From: Frateuria defendens
Lineage (GTDB): Bacteria; Pseudomonadota; Gammaproteobacteria; Xanthomonadales; Rhodanobacteraceae
NCBI RefSeq assembly: GCF_001182895.1
Contig: NZ_LFQR01000007.1
Location: 1-64,000 of the forward strand
Reading direction: 5' to 3'
DNA length: 64,000 bases
Shown: positions 8,609 through 18,628 of the stretch, one piece after another
How positions within the stretch are numbered: the first letter of the stretch is position 1
How the letters are laid out: each line of letters starts with the position of its first letter
Notes under the pieces: model-generated
The model's database searches: none
The model's input: the letters and a program-made list of their open reading frames with translations, nothing else
What the model was told of the DNA's origin: nothing
Position numbers and translations under genes: made by a program

Positions 8609-10630
8609 ATGCGCTCTACATCAAGTCTCCCGCTGCTTTGCCTGGGTCTGCTGCTCGGCCTGCTGCCGATCATGCCGGCACGCGCCGATATCCAGCTGAC
8701 GGCCAAGGTCGTCGAGGTGCCGGGCGTGCGCCTGCAGGACGTGAACCTCCAAGTCGGCGACGACGGCCAGGGCGGCCTGCGCCTGCGGCTGCGCGCCGGC
8801 AAGGCCGACGTGCCGGCGATGGGCTGGCGGCGGCTGGCGCTCGGCCTGGACGGCACGCTGCAGCGCGACGCCGACCTGCGCTGGCTGCTCGATGGCGTCG
8901 TGCAGCTGAAGAACGCGCCGGGCGGGGCGCTGGGCAACACGCACCTCAGCCTGGCGGTGGACGAGTCGGCCAACACCCTGCAGCTGGACCTCGACCAGGA
9001 CAAGGCCACCGCGAGCGTGGCCATCCCGCTGGACCAGCCCAGCCATGCCCAGATCAGCCTGCAGAGCCTGCCGGCCGGCTGGCTGCAGGGGCTGCTGGGC
9101 ACGCTGTGGTCCGGGCGCGCCACCGGCGGCCGGCTCGACGCGAAGCTGGCGCTGGACACCAGCGAGGACGGCGTGCAGTCCTCCGGCGACTTCACCCTGC
9201 ACGGCGTCGGGTTCGACACGCCCAACGGCAAGCTGGCCGGGCAGGGCCTGAGCGGCAGCGGGCGGCTGGACATCGACACCACCGGCGAGGGGGCGCGCAT
9301 CGATTCGGATGCCCTGCTGCAGGGCGGCGAACTGCTGCTGGGGCCGCTCTACGCCCGGCTGCCCAACCATCCGGTGCAGCTCGGCCTGAGCGCCGGCGCC
9401 AAGGGCGGCGCGCTGGAACTGGACCGCCTGCGGGTGAGCGACGCCGACGCGCTGCAACTGGACGGCGCGCTGGCCTTCGATGCCCGCGGCGACCTCGCCA
9501 AGCTGCGCCTGGACCACTTCCACGCCGGCTTCCCCGCCGCCTACGAGCGCTATGGCCGCGGCTGGCTGGCCACGCTCGGCCTGCGCGACCTGCGCATCCG
9601 CGGCACCGTCGAAGGCGGCATCGACCTGCGCGCCGACGGCCCGCACAGCTTCGCCTTCAACACCGACGACCTCGACCTCGCCGCTGGCGACGGCCACCTG
9701 GCGGTGCAGGGCCTGCGCGGCGGGCTGGACTGGTCGGCGCGCGGCGAGCGGCCGGCCACCGGCCTGGCCTGGCAGCGGCTGCGGCTCTACCGTATCGAGC
9801 ACAGCGGGGCGCAGTCGCGCTGGCAGAGCCGCAACGGCCGGCTGGACCTGCAGCGGCCGGTGGAGGTGGCGGTGCTCGGCGGGCGCCTGCACCTGAACGA
9901 CCTCAAGTGGCAGCCGGCCGCCGCCAAGGGCGACCGCCTGACCGCCTCACTGGCCGTCACCGGCGTCGACATGGGCGCCTTCAGCAAGGCGATGGGCTGG
10001 CCGCCGTTCCCGGGCACGGTGGGTGGCGCGGTACCGGCCTTGCGCTGGGCGGACGATCGCCTGGAGCTGGACGGCGGGCTTTCGGTCAACGTCTTCGACG
10101 GCTTCGTCGACATCACCCGGCTCTCGCTGCAGCAGCCGTTCGGGTCGAGCCCGGTGCTGGCCGGCGACCTCAGCCTGCGCCAGCTCGACCTGGGCGCGAT
10201 CACCAGCGTGTTCGACTTCGGCAGCATCACCGGGCGGCTGGACGGCTCGGTGGGCGCGCTGCGGCTGGTCGACTGGAACCCGGTCGCCTTCGACGCCCGG
10301 CTGCTCGCCGGCGGCGGCGGGCGGATCAGCCAGCGGGCGGTGAACAACCTCACCAGCGTGGGCGGGGGCGGCATCGCCGGCGGCCTGCAGGGCGCCGTGC
10401 TGCGCATGTTCAAGACCTTCGGCTACCGGCGCATCGGCCTCAACTGCGTGCTGCAGGGGGCGGTATGCCACATGAGCGGTCTACAGGGCGATGGGGACGG
10501 CTACACTATCGTCGAGGGCAGCGGCTTGCCGCACCTGCAGGTGATCGGCCACCAGCGCGAAGTGGACTGGCCCACCGTGGTGCGCCGGCTCAAGGCGGCC
10601 ACGGAAGGGGCGGCGCCGGAGGTGCGCTGA
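8609..10630 (+). CDS. YdbH-like AsmA-family protein (inter-membrane lipid transport)
   Basis: The 673-residue protein begins with a signal sequence or anchor (about 1-26, ending ARADI). The rest is repetitive beta-rich text with alternating hydrophobic residues, as in the long beta-groove AsmA/TamB/YdbH proteins that span the periplasm and move phospholipids to the outer membrane. A YdbH assignment is favoured because the next gene encodes a small lipoprotein with a DUF1318 (YdbL) domain, mirroring the enterobacterial ydbH-ynbE-ydbL set. The frame is open upstream to 8189, but that stretch lies inside the opposite-strand regulator gene. The ATG at 8609 gives a clean signal peptide. Confidence 0.72.
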   Translation: MRSTSSLPLLCLGLLLGLLPIMPARADIQLTAKVVEVPGVRLQDVNLQVGDDGQGGLRLRLRAGKADVPAMGWRRLALGLDGTLQRDADLRWLLDGVVQLKNAPGGALGNTHLSLAVDESANTLQLDLDQDKATASVAIPLDQPSHAQISLQSLPAGWLQGLLGTLWSGRATGGRLDAKLALDTSEDGVQSSGDFTLHGVGFDTPNGKLAGQGLSGSGRLDIDTTGEGARIDSDALLQGGELLLGPLYARLPNHPVQLGLSAGAKGGALELDRLRVSDADALQLDGALAFDARGDLAKLRLDHFHAGFPAAYERYGRGWLATLGLRDLRIRGTVEGGIDLRADGPHSFAFNTDDLDLAAGDGHLAVQGLRGGLDWSARGERPATGLAWQRLRLYRIEHSGAQSRWQSRNGRLDLQRPVEVAVLGGRLHLNDLKWQPAAAKGDRLTASLAVTGVDMGAFSKAMGWPPFPGTVGGAVPALRWADDRLELDGGLSVNVFDGFVDITRLSLQQPFGSSPVLAGDLSLRQLDLGAITSVFDFGSITGRLDGSVGALRLVDWNPVAFDARLLAGGGGRISQRAVNNLTSVGGGGIAGGLQGAVLRMFKTFGYRRIGLNCVLQGAVCHMSGLQGDGDGYTIVEGSGLPHLQVIGHQREVDWPTVVRRLKAATEGAAPEVR

Positions 10631-10676
10631 GCGCCGACCGCCGCCGGCGCCCACCCGTCACGAAAGGAGTCCGCGT

Positions 10677-11282
10677 ATGCGCAAGCCATTGCTCGTGGTG
10701 CTGTTCACGCTGGCCGCGATGCTGGCCGGCTGCGTCACCATCAACGTCTACTTTCCCGAGGCCGCGGCGCAGAAGGCCGCCGACCAGTTCATCGGCACCG
10801 TGATCGACCAGGACGCCGACAAGGCCGCCAAGCCGGCGCCGCCGGCGGCGAAGAAGAACGGCGGCGGGCCGAACCCGGCCGCGATGCTGCTCGACCTGCT
10901 GGTGCCGGCGGCGCAGGCCGCCGAGACGCCCGACATCCGCATCCAGACCGCCGCCACCGAGGCCATCCACGGCCGCATGCGCCAGCGCTTCCAGGACGTG
11001 CTCAAGCCCCTGCTGGACAGCGGCGCGGTGGGCTTCACCCGCGACGGCCTGGTGGCCGTGCACGACGCCGGCAAGGTGCCGCTCGCCAGCCGCGCCCAGG
11101 CCGGCGCCGCGGTGGCCGACGAGAACCGCGACCGCAGCGCGCTGTACCGCGAGGTGGCCAACGCCAACGGCCATCCGGAGTGGGAGGCACAGATCCGCAG
11201 CACCTTCGCGCAGGGATGGATCGAGCGGGCGCACGCCGGCTGGTATTATCAGGACGCTTCCGGACGCTGGACGCAGAAATAA
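10677..11282 (+). CDS. DUF1318 (YdbL-like) lipoprotein with YnbE-like N-terminus
   Basis: The 201-residue product has a lipoprotein signal with lipobox LAGC and acylated Cys19, followed by VTINVYFPEAAAQKAAD. A Pro/Ala/Lys linker (about 50-65) leads to a DUF1318 domain ending RWTQK, similar to the WLRK end of YdbL. In Escherichia coli, YnbE is a small outer-membrane lipoprotein that caps the YdbH bridge and YdbL is a periplasmic chaperone for it. Here one polypeptide seems to carry both parts. It lies 46 bases behind the YdbH-like gene with an AAAGGAG ribosome site. Confidence 0.72.
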   Translation: MRKPLLVVLFTLAAMLAGCVTINVYFPEAAAQKAADQFIGTVIDQDADKAAKPAPPAAKKNGGGPNPAAMLLDLLVPAAQAAETPDIRIQTAATEAIHGRMRQRFQDVLKPLLDSGAVGFTRDGLVAVHDAGKVPLASRAQAGAAVADENRDRSALYREVANANGHPEWEAQIRSTFAQGWIERAHAGWYYQDASGRWTQK

Positions 11283-11352
11283 GCCGCGCCGGTCACCCGT
11301 TTACCTCTGCGCCCGGGTCGCCCGATCCGGGCGCATCCGTTTTGCGAGTCGC

Positions 11353-12663
11353 ATGAAAGCATTCGAAGCCACCATCACCGACCTCAGCCACGACGGCCGC
11401 GGCGTCGCGCGCATCGACGGCAAGGCCGTGTTCGTCAGCGGCGCCCTGCAGGGCGAAACGGTGCGGGCGAGCCTGCGCAAGCGCCACCGCAGCTTCGACG
11501 AGGCCGAGGTGGTGGAATTGCTGAGCCGCTCGCCGCACCGCGTCGAGCCGCGCTGCGAGCACTTCGGCACCTGCGGCGGCTGCGCGCTGCAGCACATGGA
11601 CGCGACGGCGCAGATCGAGGCCAAGCAGCGCGTGCTGGCCGACAACTTCGCGCGTATCGGCAAGGTGGAGCCCGAAAGCTGGCTGCCGCCGCTGGTCGAC
11701 GAGCCCTGGGGCTACCGCCGCAAGGGTCGCCTGTCGGTACGCGCGGTGGCGAAGAAGGGCCGCGTGCTGGTGGGCTTCCGCGAGGAAAGCAACCCGCGCT
11801 TCGTCGCCGACATCCGGCACTGCCACGTGGTGCACCCGGCGCTGGGGCCGAAGATCGGCCTGCTGGCCGAGCTGATCTCAGCCATGGATGCGGCGGCGGA
11901 CATCCCGCAGGTCGAGTTCGCCGCCGGCGACGACACCTTCGCGCTGGTGTTCCGCCACCTGCAGCCCCTGAGCGAGCGCGACAGCGCCGCGCTGGCCGCC
12001 TTCGGCCGGGAGCACGGCTTTGCCATCTACCTGCAGCCCGGCGGCGTGAGCAGCGTGCATCCGCTGTGGCCGGAGGCGCCGCGGCTGGCCTTCCGGCTGT
12101 CGGCGGGCGAGGGCGTGGATGAGGTGGAACTGGAGTTCCAGCCGCTGGACTTCGTGCAGGTCAACGCCGGCCTCAACCGCCGCATGATGGCGCGCACGCT
12201 GGAACTGCTCGACCCGCAGCCCACCGACCGCGTGCTCGACCTCTTCTGCGGCCTGGGCAACTTCACCCTGCCGATCGCCCGCCGCGTGGCCGAGGTGGCG
12301 GGGGTGGAGGGCGAGCACGGCCTGGTGGCGCGCGCGGGCGAGAACGCGCAGCGCAACGGCCTCGCCAATGCGCGCTTCCACGTCGCCAACCTGTTCGAGG
12401 ACCAGCGCCAGGCGAACTGGGCGCGCGAGCCGTGGGACAAGCTGTTGCTCGACCCGCCGCGCGCCGGCGCCGACCAGGTGCTGGCCTACCTGCCGCACAA
12501 GCAGACCCGGCGCATCGTCTACGTCTCCTGCCACCCGGCCTCGCTGGCGCGCGATGCCGGCATCCTAGTACACCAGCACGGCTTCCGGCTGGTGTCGGCG
12601 GGGGTGATGGACATGTTCCCGCATACCGCACACGTCGAATCCATCGCGCTGTTCGAACGGTAG
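11353..12663 (+). CDS. rlmD: 23S rRNA (uracil-1939-C5)-methyltransferase RlmD
   Basis: RlmD methylates U1939 of 23S rRNA using S-adenosylmethionine. The 436-residue protein begins with a TRAM domain (about 1-60). An iron-sulfur cluster site follows, with three cysteines in CEHFGTCGGC and a fourth in RHCHVVHP. The Rossmann methyltransferase domain has LDLFCGLGNFTLPIA, and the catalytic Cys lies in YVSCHPASLARD. Length and architecture match the family. Confidence 0.95.
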   Translation: MKAFEATITDLSHDGRGVARIDGKAVFVSGALQGETVRASLRKRHRSFDEAEVVELLSRSPHRVEPRCEHFGTCGGCALQHMDATAQIEAKQRVLADNFARIGKVEPESWLPPLVDEPWGYRRKGRLSVRAVAKKGRVLVGFREESNPRFVADIRHCHVVHPALGPKIGLLAELISAMDAAADIPQVEFAAGDDTFALVFRHLQPLSERDSAALAAFGREHGFAIYLQPGGVSSVHPLWPEAPRLAFRLSAGEGVDEVELEFQPLDFVQVNAGLNRRMMARTLELLDPQPTDRVLDLFCGLGNFTLPIARRVAEVAGVEGEHGLVARAGENAQRNGLANARFHVANLFEDQRQANWAREPWDKLLLDPPRAGADQVLAYLPHKQTRRIVYVSCHPASLARDAGILVHQHGFRLVSAGVMDMFPHTAHVESIALFER

Positions 12664-12721
12664 CGGGGACTTCGGGCATGCACGTCAACATCCAGGCAGC
12701 GCGAGCGCCGCGCGGAGAACC

Positions 12722-13252
12722 ATGGGCATAGAGATCGAACGGAAGTTCCTCCTCGCCGGCGAGAGCTGGCGCGACGCGGTGGAACACAGCGAGCCGATGG
12801 CGCAGGGCTACCTGGTGGGCGCGGCGGCGCTCGCCGCCGGCCATGCGCGCGCCTCGGTGCGCGTGCGCGTGGCGGGCGAGGCGGCCTGGCTCAACATCAA
12901 GTCGGCGCAGCTCGGCGTGGAGCGCGCGGAGTACGAGGTGCCGCTGCCGCTGGACGACGCGCAGGCGATGCTGGCCGCGCTGTGCGACGGCGTGCTGGAA
13001 AAGGTGCGCCACCACGTGCGCGTGGACGGCGCGCTGTTCGAGATCGACGAGTTCCTCGGCGCCAACGCCGGCCTGGTGGTGGCCGAGATCGAGCTGCCGG
13101 CGGCCGACGCGCCGTTCCCGCGGCCGGCCTGGCTGGGTCGCGAGGTGAGCGCGCTGGCGCGCTACTACAACGTCAACCTGATCGCGCATCCTTACGCGGC
13201 GTGGAGCGGGGCGGAGCGCCTCGCCGACGACGCCGGGAAGGAGGGCGCCTGA
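12722..13252 (+). CDS. CYTH domain protein (inorganic triphosphatase-like)
   Basis: CYTH proteins form a beta-tunnel that binds triphosphates. Bacterial members of this size are usually inorganic triphosphatases. The 176-residue product starts with the diagnostic ExExK signature (Glu4, Glu6, Lys8). Arg pairs in ASVRVRV and further Glu-containing strands (FEIDEF, VVAEIELP) complete the tunnel. Its TGA overlaps the nagZ ATG by one base, so the two are translationally coupled. Confidence 0.85.
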   Translation: MGIEIERKFLLAGESWRDAVEHSEPMAQGYLVGAAALAAGHARASVRVRVAGEAAWLNIKSAQLGVERAEYEVPLPLDDAQAMLAALCDGVLEKVRHHVRVDGALFEIDEFLGANAGLVVAEIELPAADAPFPRPAWLGREVSALARYYNVNLIAHPYAAWSGAERLADDAGKEGA

Positions 13253-14271
13253 TGCTGCTGATCGGCCTGGCCGGGCTGGAACTCGCCGAGCACGAGCGCG
13301 CCTGGCTGCGCGCGCCGGGCGTGGCCGGCGCGATCCTGTTCGCGCGCAACTTCGCCGACCGTGCCCAGCTGATGGCCCTGGTCGACGCCATCCGCGACGC
13401 CGGCGGCGAGGACATGCTGGTGGCAGTGGACCAGGAAGGCGGCCCGGTGCAGCGCTTCCGCGAGGGCTTCACCCGGCTGCCCGCCCTGGCGGCGATCGGC
13501 GCCGTCTACGAGCGCGACGCGGAGAACGCGATCCGCCTCGCCGAGGAACACGCCTGGATCATGGCGAGCGAGCTGCGCGCCAGCGGCATCGATTTCAGCT
13601 TCGCGCCGGTGGCCGACCTGGCGCGCGGCAGCGCGGCGATCGGCCCGCGCGCCTTCCACGCCGACCCCGCCATTGCCGGCGAACTGGTGCAGGCCTACGT
13701 GCGCGGCATGCACCTGGGCGGCATGGCGGCGGTGCTCAAGCACTTCCCCGGCCACGGCTCGGTGGCGGCCGACACCCATACCAGCCAGGCGATCGATCCA
13801 CGCCCGCTGGCCGTGATCCGCGAGGCCGACCTGCGGCCATTTGCCGAGGCGCTGGCGGCCCATGCCGAGGCGGTGATGATGGCCCATGTGGTCTATCCTG
13901 CCGTGGACGCGCGGCCGGCCGGCTACTCGCGGGTGTGGATCGAGGACATCCTGCGCGGCGAACTGGGCTTCCGGGGCGTTGTCGTCAGCGACGACATCAG
14001 CATGGCGGCGGCCGGCAGCGCCGGCGGCGTGGCCGCGCGCGTGCAAGCGCACCTGGCGGCCGGCTGCGACCTGGTGCTGGCCTGTTTCCCCGAGGTGGTG
14101 GCCGAGGCCATCGCCGCGCTGCCGCCCGGCCTCGAAGCCGGCGGCGCCGACCGCGTGGCCGCGCTGCGCGGTGCCATCGGCTCCACCTGGGAGGGGCTCG
14201 AGGACAACCCGCAGCGCGACCGTTTCATCGCACGCATCACGGCACTCGATGCCATCAAGGACCAAGCATGA
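13252..14271 (+). CDS. nagZ: Beta-N-acetylhexosaminidase NagZ (peptidoglycan recycling)
   Basis: NagZ is a cytoplasmic family-3 glycosidase that removes GlcNAc from GlcNAc-anhydroMurNAc peptides, and it influences AmpC beta-lactamase induction in other bacteria. The 339-residue product has AVDQEGGPVQRF, the signature KHFPGHGSVAADTHTS with the catalytic Asp/His loop, and the nucleophile Asp in VVSDDISM. The start overlaps the CYTH stop (TGATG), and the end overlaps the phosphoribosyltransferase start (ATGA), giving a tight three-gene unit. Confidence 0.95.
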   Translation: MLLIGLAGLELAEHERAWLRAPGVAGAILFARNFADRAQLMALVDAIRDAGGEDMLVAVDQEGGPVQRFREGFTRLPALAAIGAVYERDAENAIRLAEEHAWIMASELRASGIDFSFAPVADLARGSAAIGPRAFHADPAIAGELVQAYVRGMHLGGMAAVLKHFPGHGSVAADTHTSQAIDPRPLAVIREADLRPFAEALAAHAEAVMMAHVVYPAVDARPAGYSRVWIEDILRGELGFRGVVVSDDISMAAAGSAGGVAARVQAHLAAGCDLVLACFPEVVAEAIAALPPGLEAGGADRVAALRGAIGSTWEGLEDNPQRDRFIARITALDAIKDQA

Positions 14272-14819
14272 GCAGTACACAACTTCCTTCGTTGACCGAA
14301 GCGCTGGCCCAGTCGGACGTGTTGTTCGACCGCGCCGAGCTGGACACGGTGGTCGCCGACATGGGCCGCCGCATCGACGCGGCGCTGGACGGCGAGCGCG
14401 CGGTGTTCCTCACCGTGATGCACGGGGCGCTGATCTTCGCCGGCCAGCTGGCGCTGTCGCTGCGCACCGACGTCGAGTTCGACTACGTGCACGCCACCCG
14501 CTACCGCGGCGCCACCACCGGCAGCGAGCTGCACTGGCTGCGCGAGCCGCAGGCGGAGCTGGCCGGGCGCACCGTGCTGCTGGTGGACGACATTCTCGAC
14601 GAAGGCCACACGCTCAAGGCCGTGCGCGAGGACTGCCTGCGCCGCGGCGCGCGCCGGGTGCTGATCGTCACCCTGTGCCGCAAGCGCCACGACCGTCTGG
14701 CCGAAGGCATCGACGCCGACTTCAACGGCGTGGACCTGCCCGACCGCTACGTGTACGGCTACGGCATGGACTACCACGAGCAGGGCCGCAACCTGCCGGC
14801 GATCTACGCGCTGAAATAA
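14268..14819 (+). CDS. Hypoxanthine(-guanine) phosphoribosyltransferase
   Basis: This purine-salvage enzyme joins hypoxanthine or guanine to PRPP. The 183-residue protein has the PRPP-binding loop VLLVDDILDEGHT and the flexible-loop region near the N-terminus (VMHGALIFAG). The ATG overlaps the nagZ stop by four bases. With the methylthiopurine phosphorylase two genes downstream it makes a coherent purine-salvage group, since hypoxanthine is the product of methylthioinosine cleavage. Confidence 0.9.
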   Translation: MSSTQLPSLTEALAQSDVLFDRAELDTVVADMGRRIDAALDGERAVFLTVMHGALIFAGQLALSLRTDVEFDYVHATRYRGATTGSELHWLREPQAELAGRTVLLVDDILDEGHTLKAVREDCLRRGARRVLIVTLCRKRHDRLAEGIDADFNGVDLPDRYVYGYGMDYHEQGRNLPAIYALK

Positions 14820-14886
14820 GCCCTCGAAGCCGGGCCGCGTAAGAGGCGGCCCGGTACGTGTCTGCCTCGCCCCACGGGAATCGCGC

Positions 14887-15441
14887 ATGAAGATCCTCGG
14901 CATCTCCGGCAGCCTGCGCCGGGCCTCGTTCAACACCGCGCTGCTGCACGCGGCGCAGGAGCTGGCGCCGGAAGGCGTGAGCATCGCCATCCACGACCTG
15001 CATGGCCTGCCGCTGTTCGACCAGGACGTGGAAGAGCAGGGCGACCCGGCCCCGGTGGCCGCGCTCAAGCAGGCCATCGAGGAGGCCGACGGCGTGCTGC
15101 TGGCCTCGCCCGAGTACAACGGCGGCATCACCGGCGTGCTGAAGAACGCGATCGACTGGGCCTCGCGCCCCGGCCTCGGCCGGCCGGCATCGGTGCTGGC
15201 GGGGCGGCGCATCTGCATCGTCGGCGCCAGCCCCGGCATCACCGGCACCGTGCGCGCGCAGGACCAGCTGCGCCAGGTGCTGCGCCGCGCCGGCGCCGCG
15301 GCCGAGCCGCAGAGCGAGGTGCTGGTGTTCCAGGCACATACCAAGATCCTCGACGGCAAGCTGGTGGACGAGCGCACGCGCGAGGCGCTGGCGCGCCATT
15401 TGAAGAGCTACGTCGCCCTGCTGCAGGCGGGCGTGCGCTGA
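14887..15441 (+). CDS. NADPH-dependent FMN reductase (ChrR/ArsH-like flavoprotein)
   Basis: The 184-residue flavodoxin-like protein carries the FMN phosphate loop [12 protein letters not shown] and the motif [18 protein letters not shown], typical of the NADPH:FMN, chromate and quinone reductase family. Such enzymes reduce quinones, chromate or flavins with NAD(P)H in the cytoplasm. The natural substrate cannot be told from sequence. It sits 67 bases after the phosphoribosyltransferase and 26 bases before mtnP, so it is likely in the same transcript. Confidence 0.88.
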   Translation: MKILGISGSLRRASFNTALLHAAQELAPEGVSIAIHDLHGLPLFDQDVEEQGDPAPVAALKQAIEEADGVLLASPEYNGGITGVLKNAIDWASRPGLGRPASVLAGRRICIVGASPGITGTVRAQDQLRQVLRRAGAAAEPQSEVLVFQAHTKILDGKLVDERTREALARHLKSYVALLQAGVR

Positions 15442-15467
15442 TTACCCCTCGAACGGAACGACACGAC

Positions 15468-16217
15468 GTGACTATCGACCTGGCCGTCATCGGCGGCAGC
15501 GGGCTGTACAAATTCCCCGGCCTCGAAAACGCCGCGCGCCAGCGCGTGCAGACGCCCTACGGGCCGGCCTCGGGCGACGTGGTGCTCGGCGACTTCGCCG
15601 GCTGCCGGGTGGCCTTCCTCGCCCGCCATGGCGAGGGGCACACGGTGCCGCCGCATCGCGTCAATTACCGCGCCAACGTCTGGGCGTTGCACAGCCTGGG
15701 CGCGCGGCGGGTGATCGGCGTCAACGCGGTGGGCGGCATCCGCGACGACATGGGCCCGCGCACCGTGGTGGTGCCGGACCAGGTCATCGACTACACCCAC
15801 GGCCGCTACACCAGCTTCTGCGACGTGGAAGGCGCCGAGGTGAAGCACATCGACTTCAGCGAGCCCTACACCGCCGCGCTGCGCCGCGCGTTGCTGGACG
15901 CGGCGGCCAGGGCGGGCGTGAAGGCACTGGACGGCGGCTGCTACGGCGCCACCCAGGGGCCGCGGCTGGAGACCCGCGCGGAGATCGCCCGCATGAAGCG
16001 CGACGGCTGCGACCTGGTCGGCATGACCGGCATGCCCGAGGCGGTGCTCGCGCGCGAGCTCGACCTCGACTACGCCTGCCTGGCCCTGGTCGCCAACTTC
16101 GCCGCCGGCTGCGGCGACGAGGCGGAAATCAGCATCGAGGAAATCTTCGCCCACCTGGCCGCCGCCACCGCCGAAGTGCCGCGGATCGTGGCGGCTTTGC
16201 TCGAGGCGCAGGCCTAA
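15468..16217 (+). CDS. mtnP: S-methyl-5'-thioadenosine / thioinosine phosphorylase
   Basis: The 249-residue purine nucleoside phosphorylase-family protein cleaves methylthioadenosine, or methylthioinosine, with phosphate. IGGSGLYKF binds phosphate, [18 protein letters not shown] is the family signature, and [12 protein letters not shown] contacts the ribose. Translation starts at GTG. In Pseudomonas aeruginosa the homologue next to nagZ is specific for methylthioinosine. The nearby nagZ and hypoxanthine phosphoribosyltransferase make this specificity likely here too, but it is not proven by sequence. Confidence 0.9.
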   Translation: MTIDLAVIGGSGLYKFPGLENAARQRVQTPYGPASGDVVLGDFAGCRVAFLARHGEGHTVPPHRVNYRANVWALHSLGARRVIGVNAVGGIRDDMGPRTVVVPDQVIDYTHGRYTSFCDVEGAEVKHIDFSEPYTAALRRALLDAAARAGVKALDGGCYGATQGPRLETRAEIARMKRDGCDLVGMTGMPEAVLARELDLDYACLALVANFAAGCGDEAEISIEEIFAHLAAATAEVPRIVAALLEAQA

Positions 16218-16252
16218 ATCGTCGGTCGTCGCGCATTACCCGGTTTTTCATA

Positions 16253-16282
16253 TTGCGCTTTACCCGTGAACATGCTGATACT
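16253..16282 (+). promoter_or_regulatory. Likely sigma-70 promoter of the cold-shock gene
   Basis: TTGCGC (16253-16258) and GATACT (16277-16282) are spaced by 18 bases. They would give a leader of about 85 bases before the cold-shock ATG, the usual arrangement for csp genes. Confidence 0.4.
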
Positions 16283-16304
16283 CTCCCCCGTGCCAGGGAG
16301 GCGG

Positions 16305-16340
16305 ACCAAGGAGAGTACGGGGTCGGCCCGGGGCCTTGGT
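16305..16340 (+). promoter_or_regulatory. Stem in the cold-shock mRNA leader
   Basis: ACCAAGG (16305-16311) pairs with CCTTGGT (16334-16340), enclosing a GC-rich loop. The stem lies 32 bases before the start codon, so it could be a temperature-sensitive leader structure. No experimental support can be read from sequence. Confidence 0.35.
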
Positions 16341-16372
16341 GCATCCAATTCCATGATTCAGAGGTTCACGCA

Positions 16373-16579
16373 ATGCGTTTCGGTACGGTCAAGTGGTTCA
16401 ACGACGCCAAGGGTTTCGGCTTCATCGCGCCCGAAGACGGTGGGGAGGATGTGTTCGTGCACTTCTCCGCGATCAACTCCAAGGGCTTTCGCAGCCTGCA
16501 GGAAGGTCAGCGTGTGAAGTTCGAGGTCACCCAGGGCCCGAAGGGCGCCCAGGCCTCTGGCGTCGAGATCGCGGGCTGA
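16373..16579 (+). CDS. Cold-shock domain protein (CspA family)
   Basis: The 68-residue protein is a single OB-fold cold-shock domain that binds single-stranded nucleic acids and melts RNA structure. RNP1 (KGFGFIAPE) and RNP2 (DVFVHFSAI) are intact. The frame is open 40 codons further upstream, but the family starts at [10 protein letters not shown]. It is a single-gene unit with its own leader and terminator. Confidence 0.95.
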   Translation: MRFGTVKWFNDAKGFGFIAPEDGGEDVFVHFSAINSKGFRSLQEGQRVKFEVTQGPKGAQASGVEIAG

Positions 16580-16610
16580 TCGCCCGGGCTTCTTCGTAGT
16601 CGCACTGGGA

Positions 16611-16637
16611 AAACCCCGCCTTGGCGGGGTTTTCTTT
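16611..16637 (+). terminator. Intrinsic terminator of the cold-shock gene
   Basis: AAACCCCGCC and GGCGGGGTTT form a 10-bp stem with a TT loop, followed by TCTTTT. It lies 32 bases after the stop codon and also shields the convergent ABC transporter gene. Confidence 0.9.
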
Positions 16638-16667
16638 TGGGCGATGCCCGGCCGGGCGAAGGGCCGG

Positions 16668-18428
<1,761 letters not shown>

Positions 18429-18628
18429 GATCGGATGATTGGGGTAACTCTGCAGAGATTGGGATGGCGCGCGGCGGTTCAACCGCCGCGCGCCGCGGAC
18501 GCGGCCCATGGCCGGGCCCAGCGCGGTGTCCGTTTCGGCGTCCCTTGCGCACGCGGTGGCGGGGCGGCCCTGCGGCAGCGGCAGCGGCCGCGATGCGCGC
18601 CGCCGCCGCCCGGCCGGGCGCTCGGCGG

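Noticed and set aside
7837-10803. Open frame of 988 codons on the plus strand
   Set aside because: It is antisense to the response regulator and out of frame with the YdbH-like gene, and it has no domain signature.
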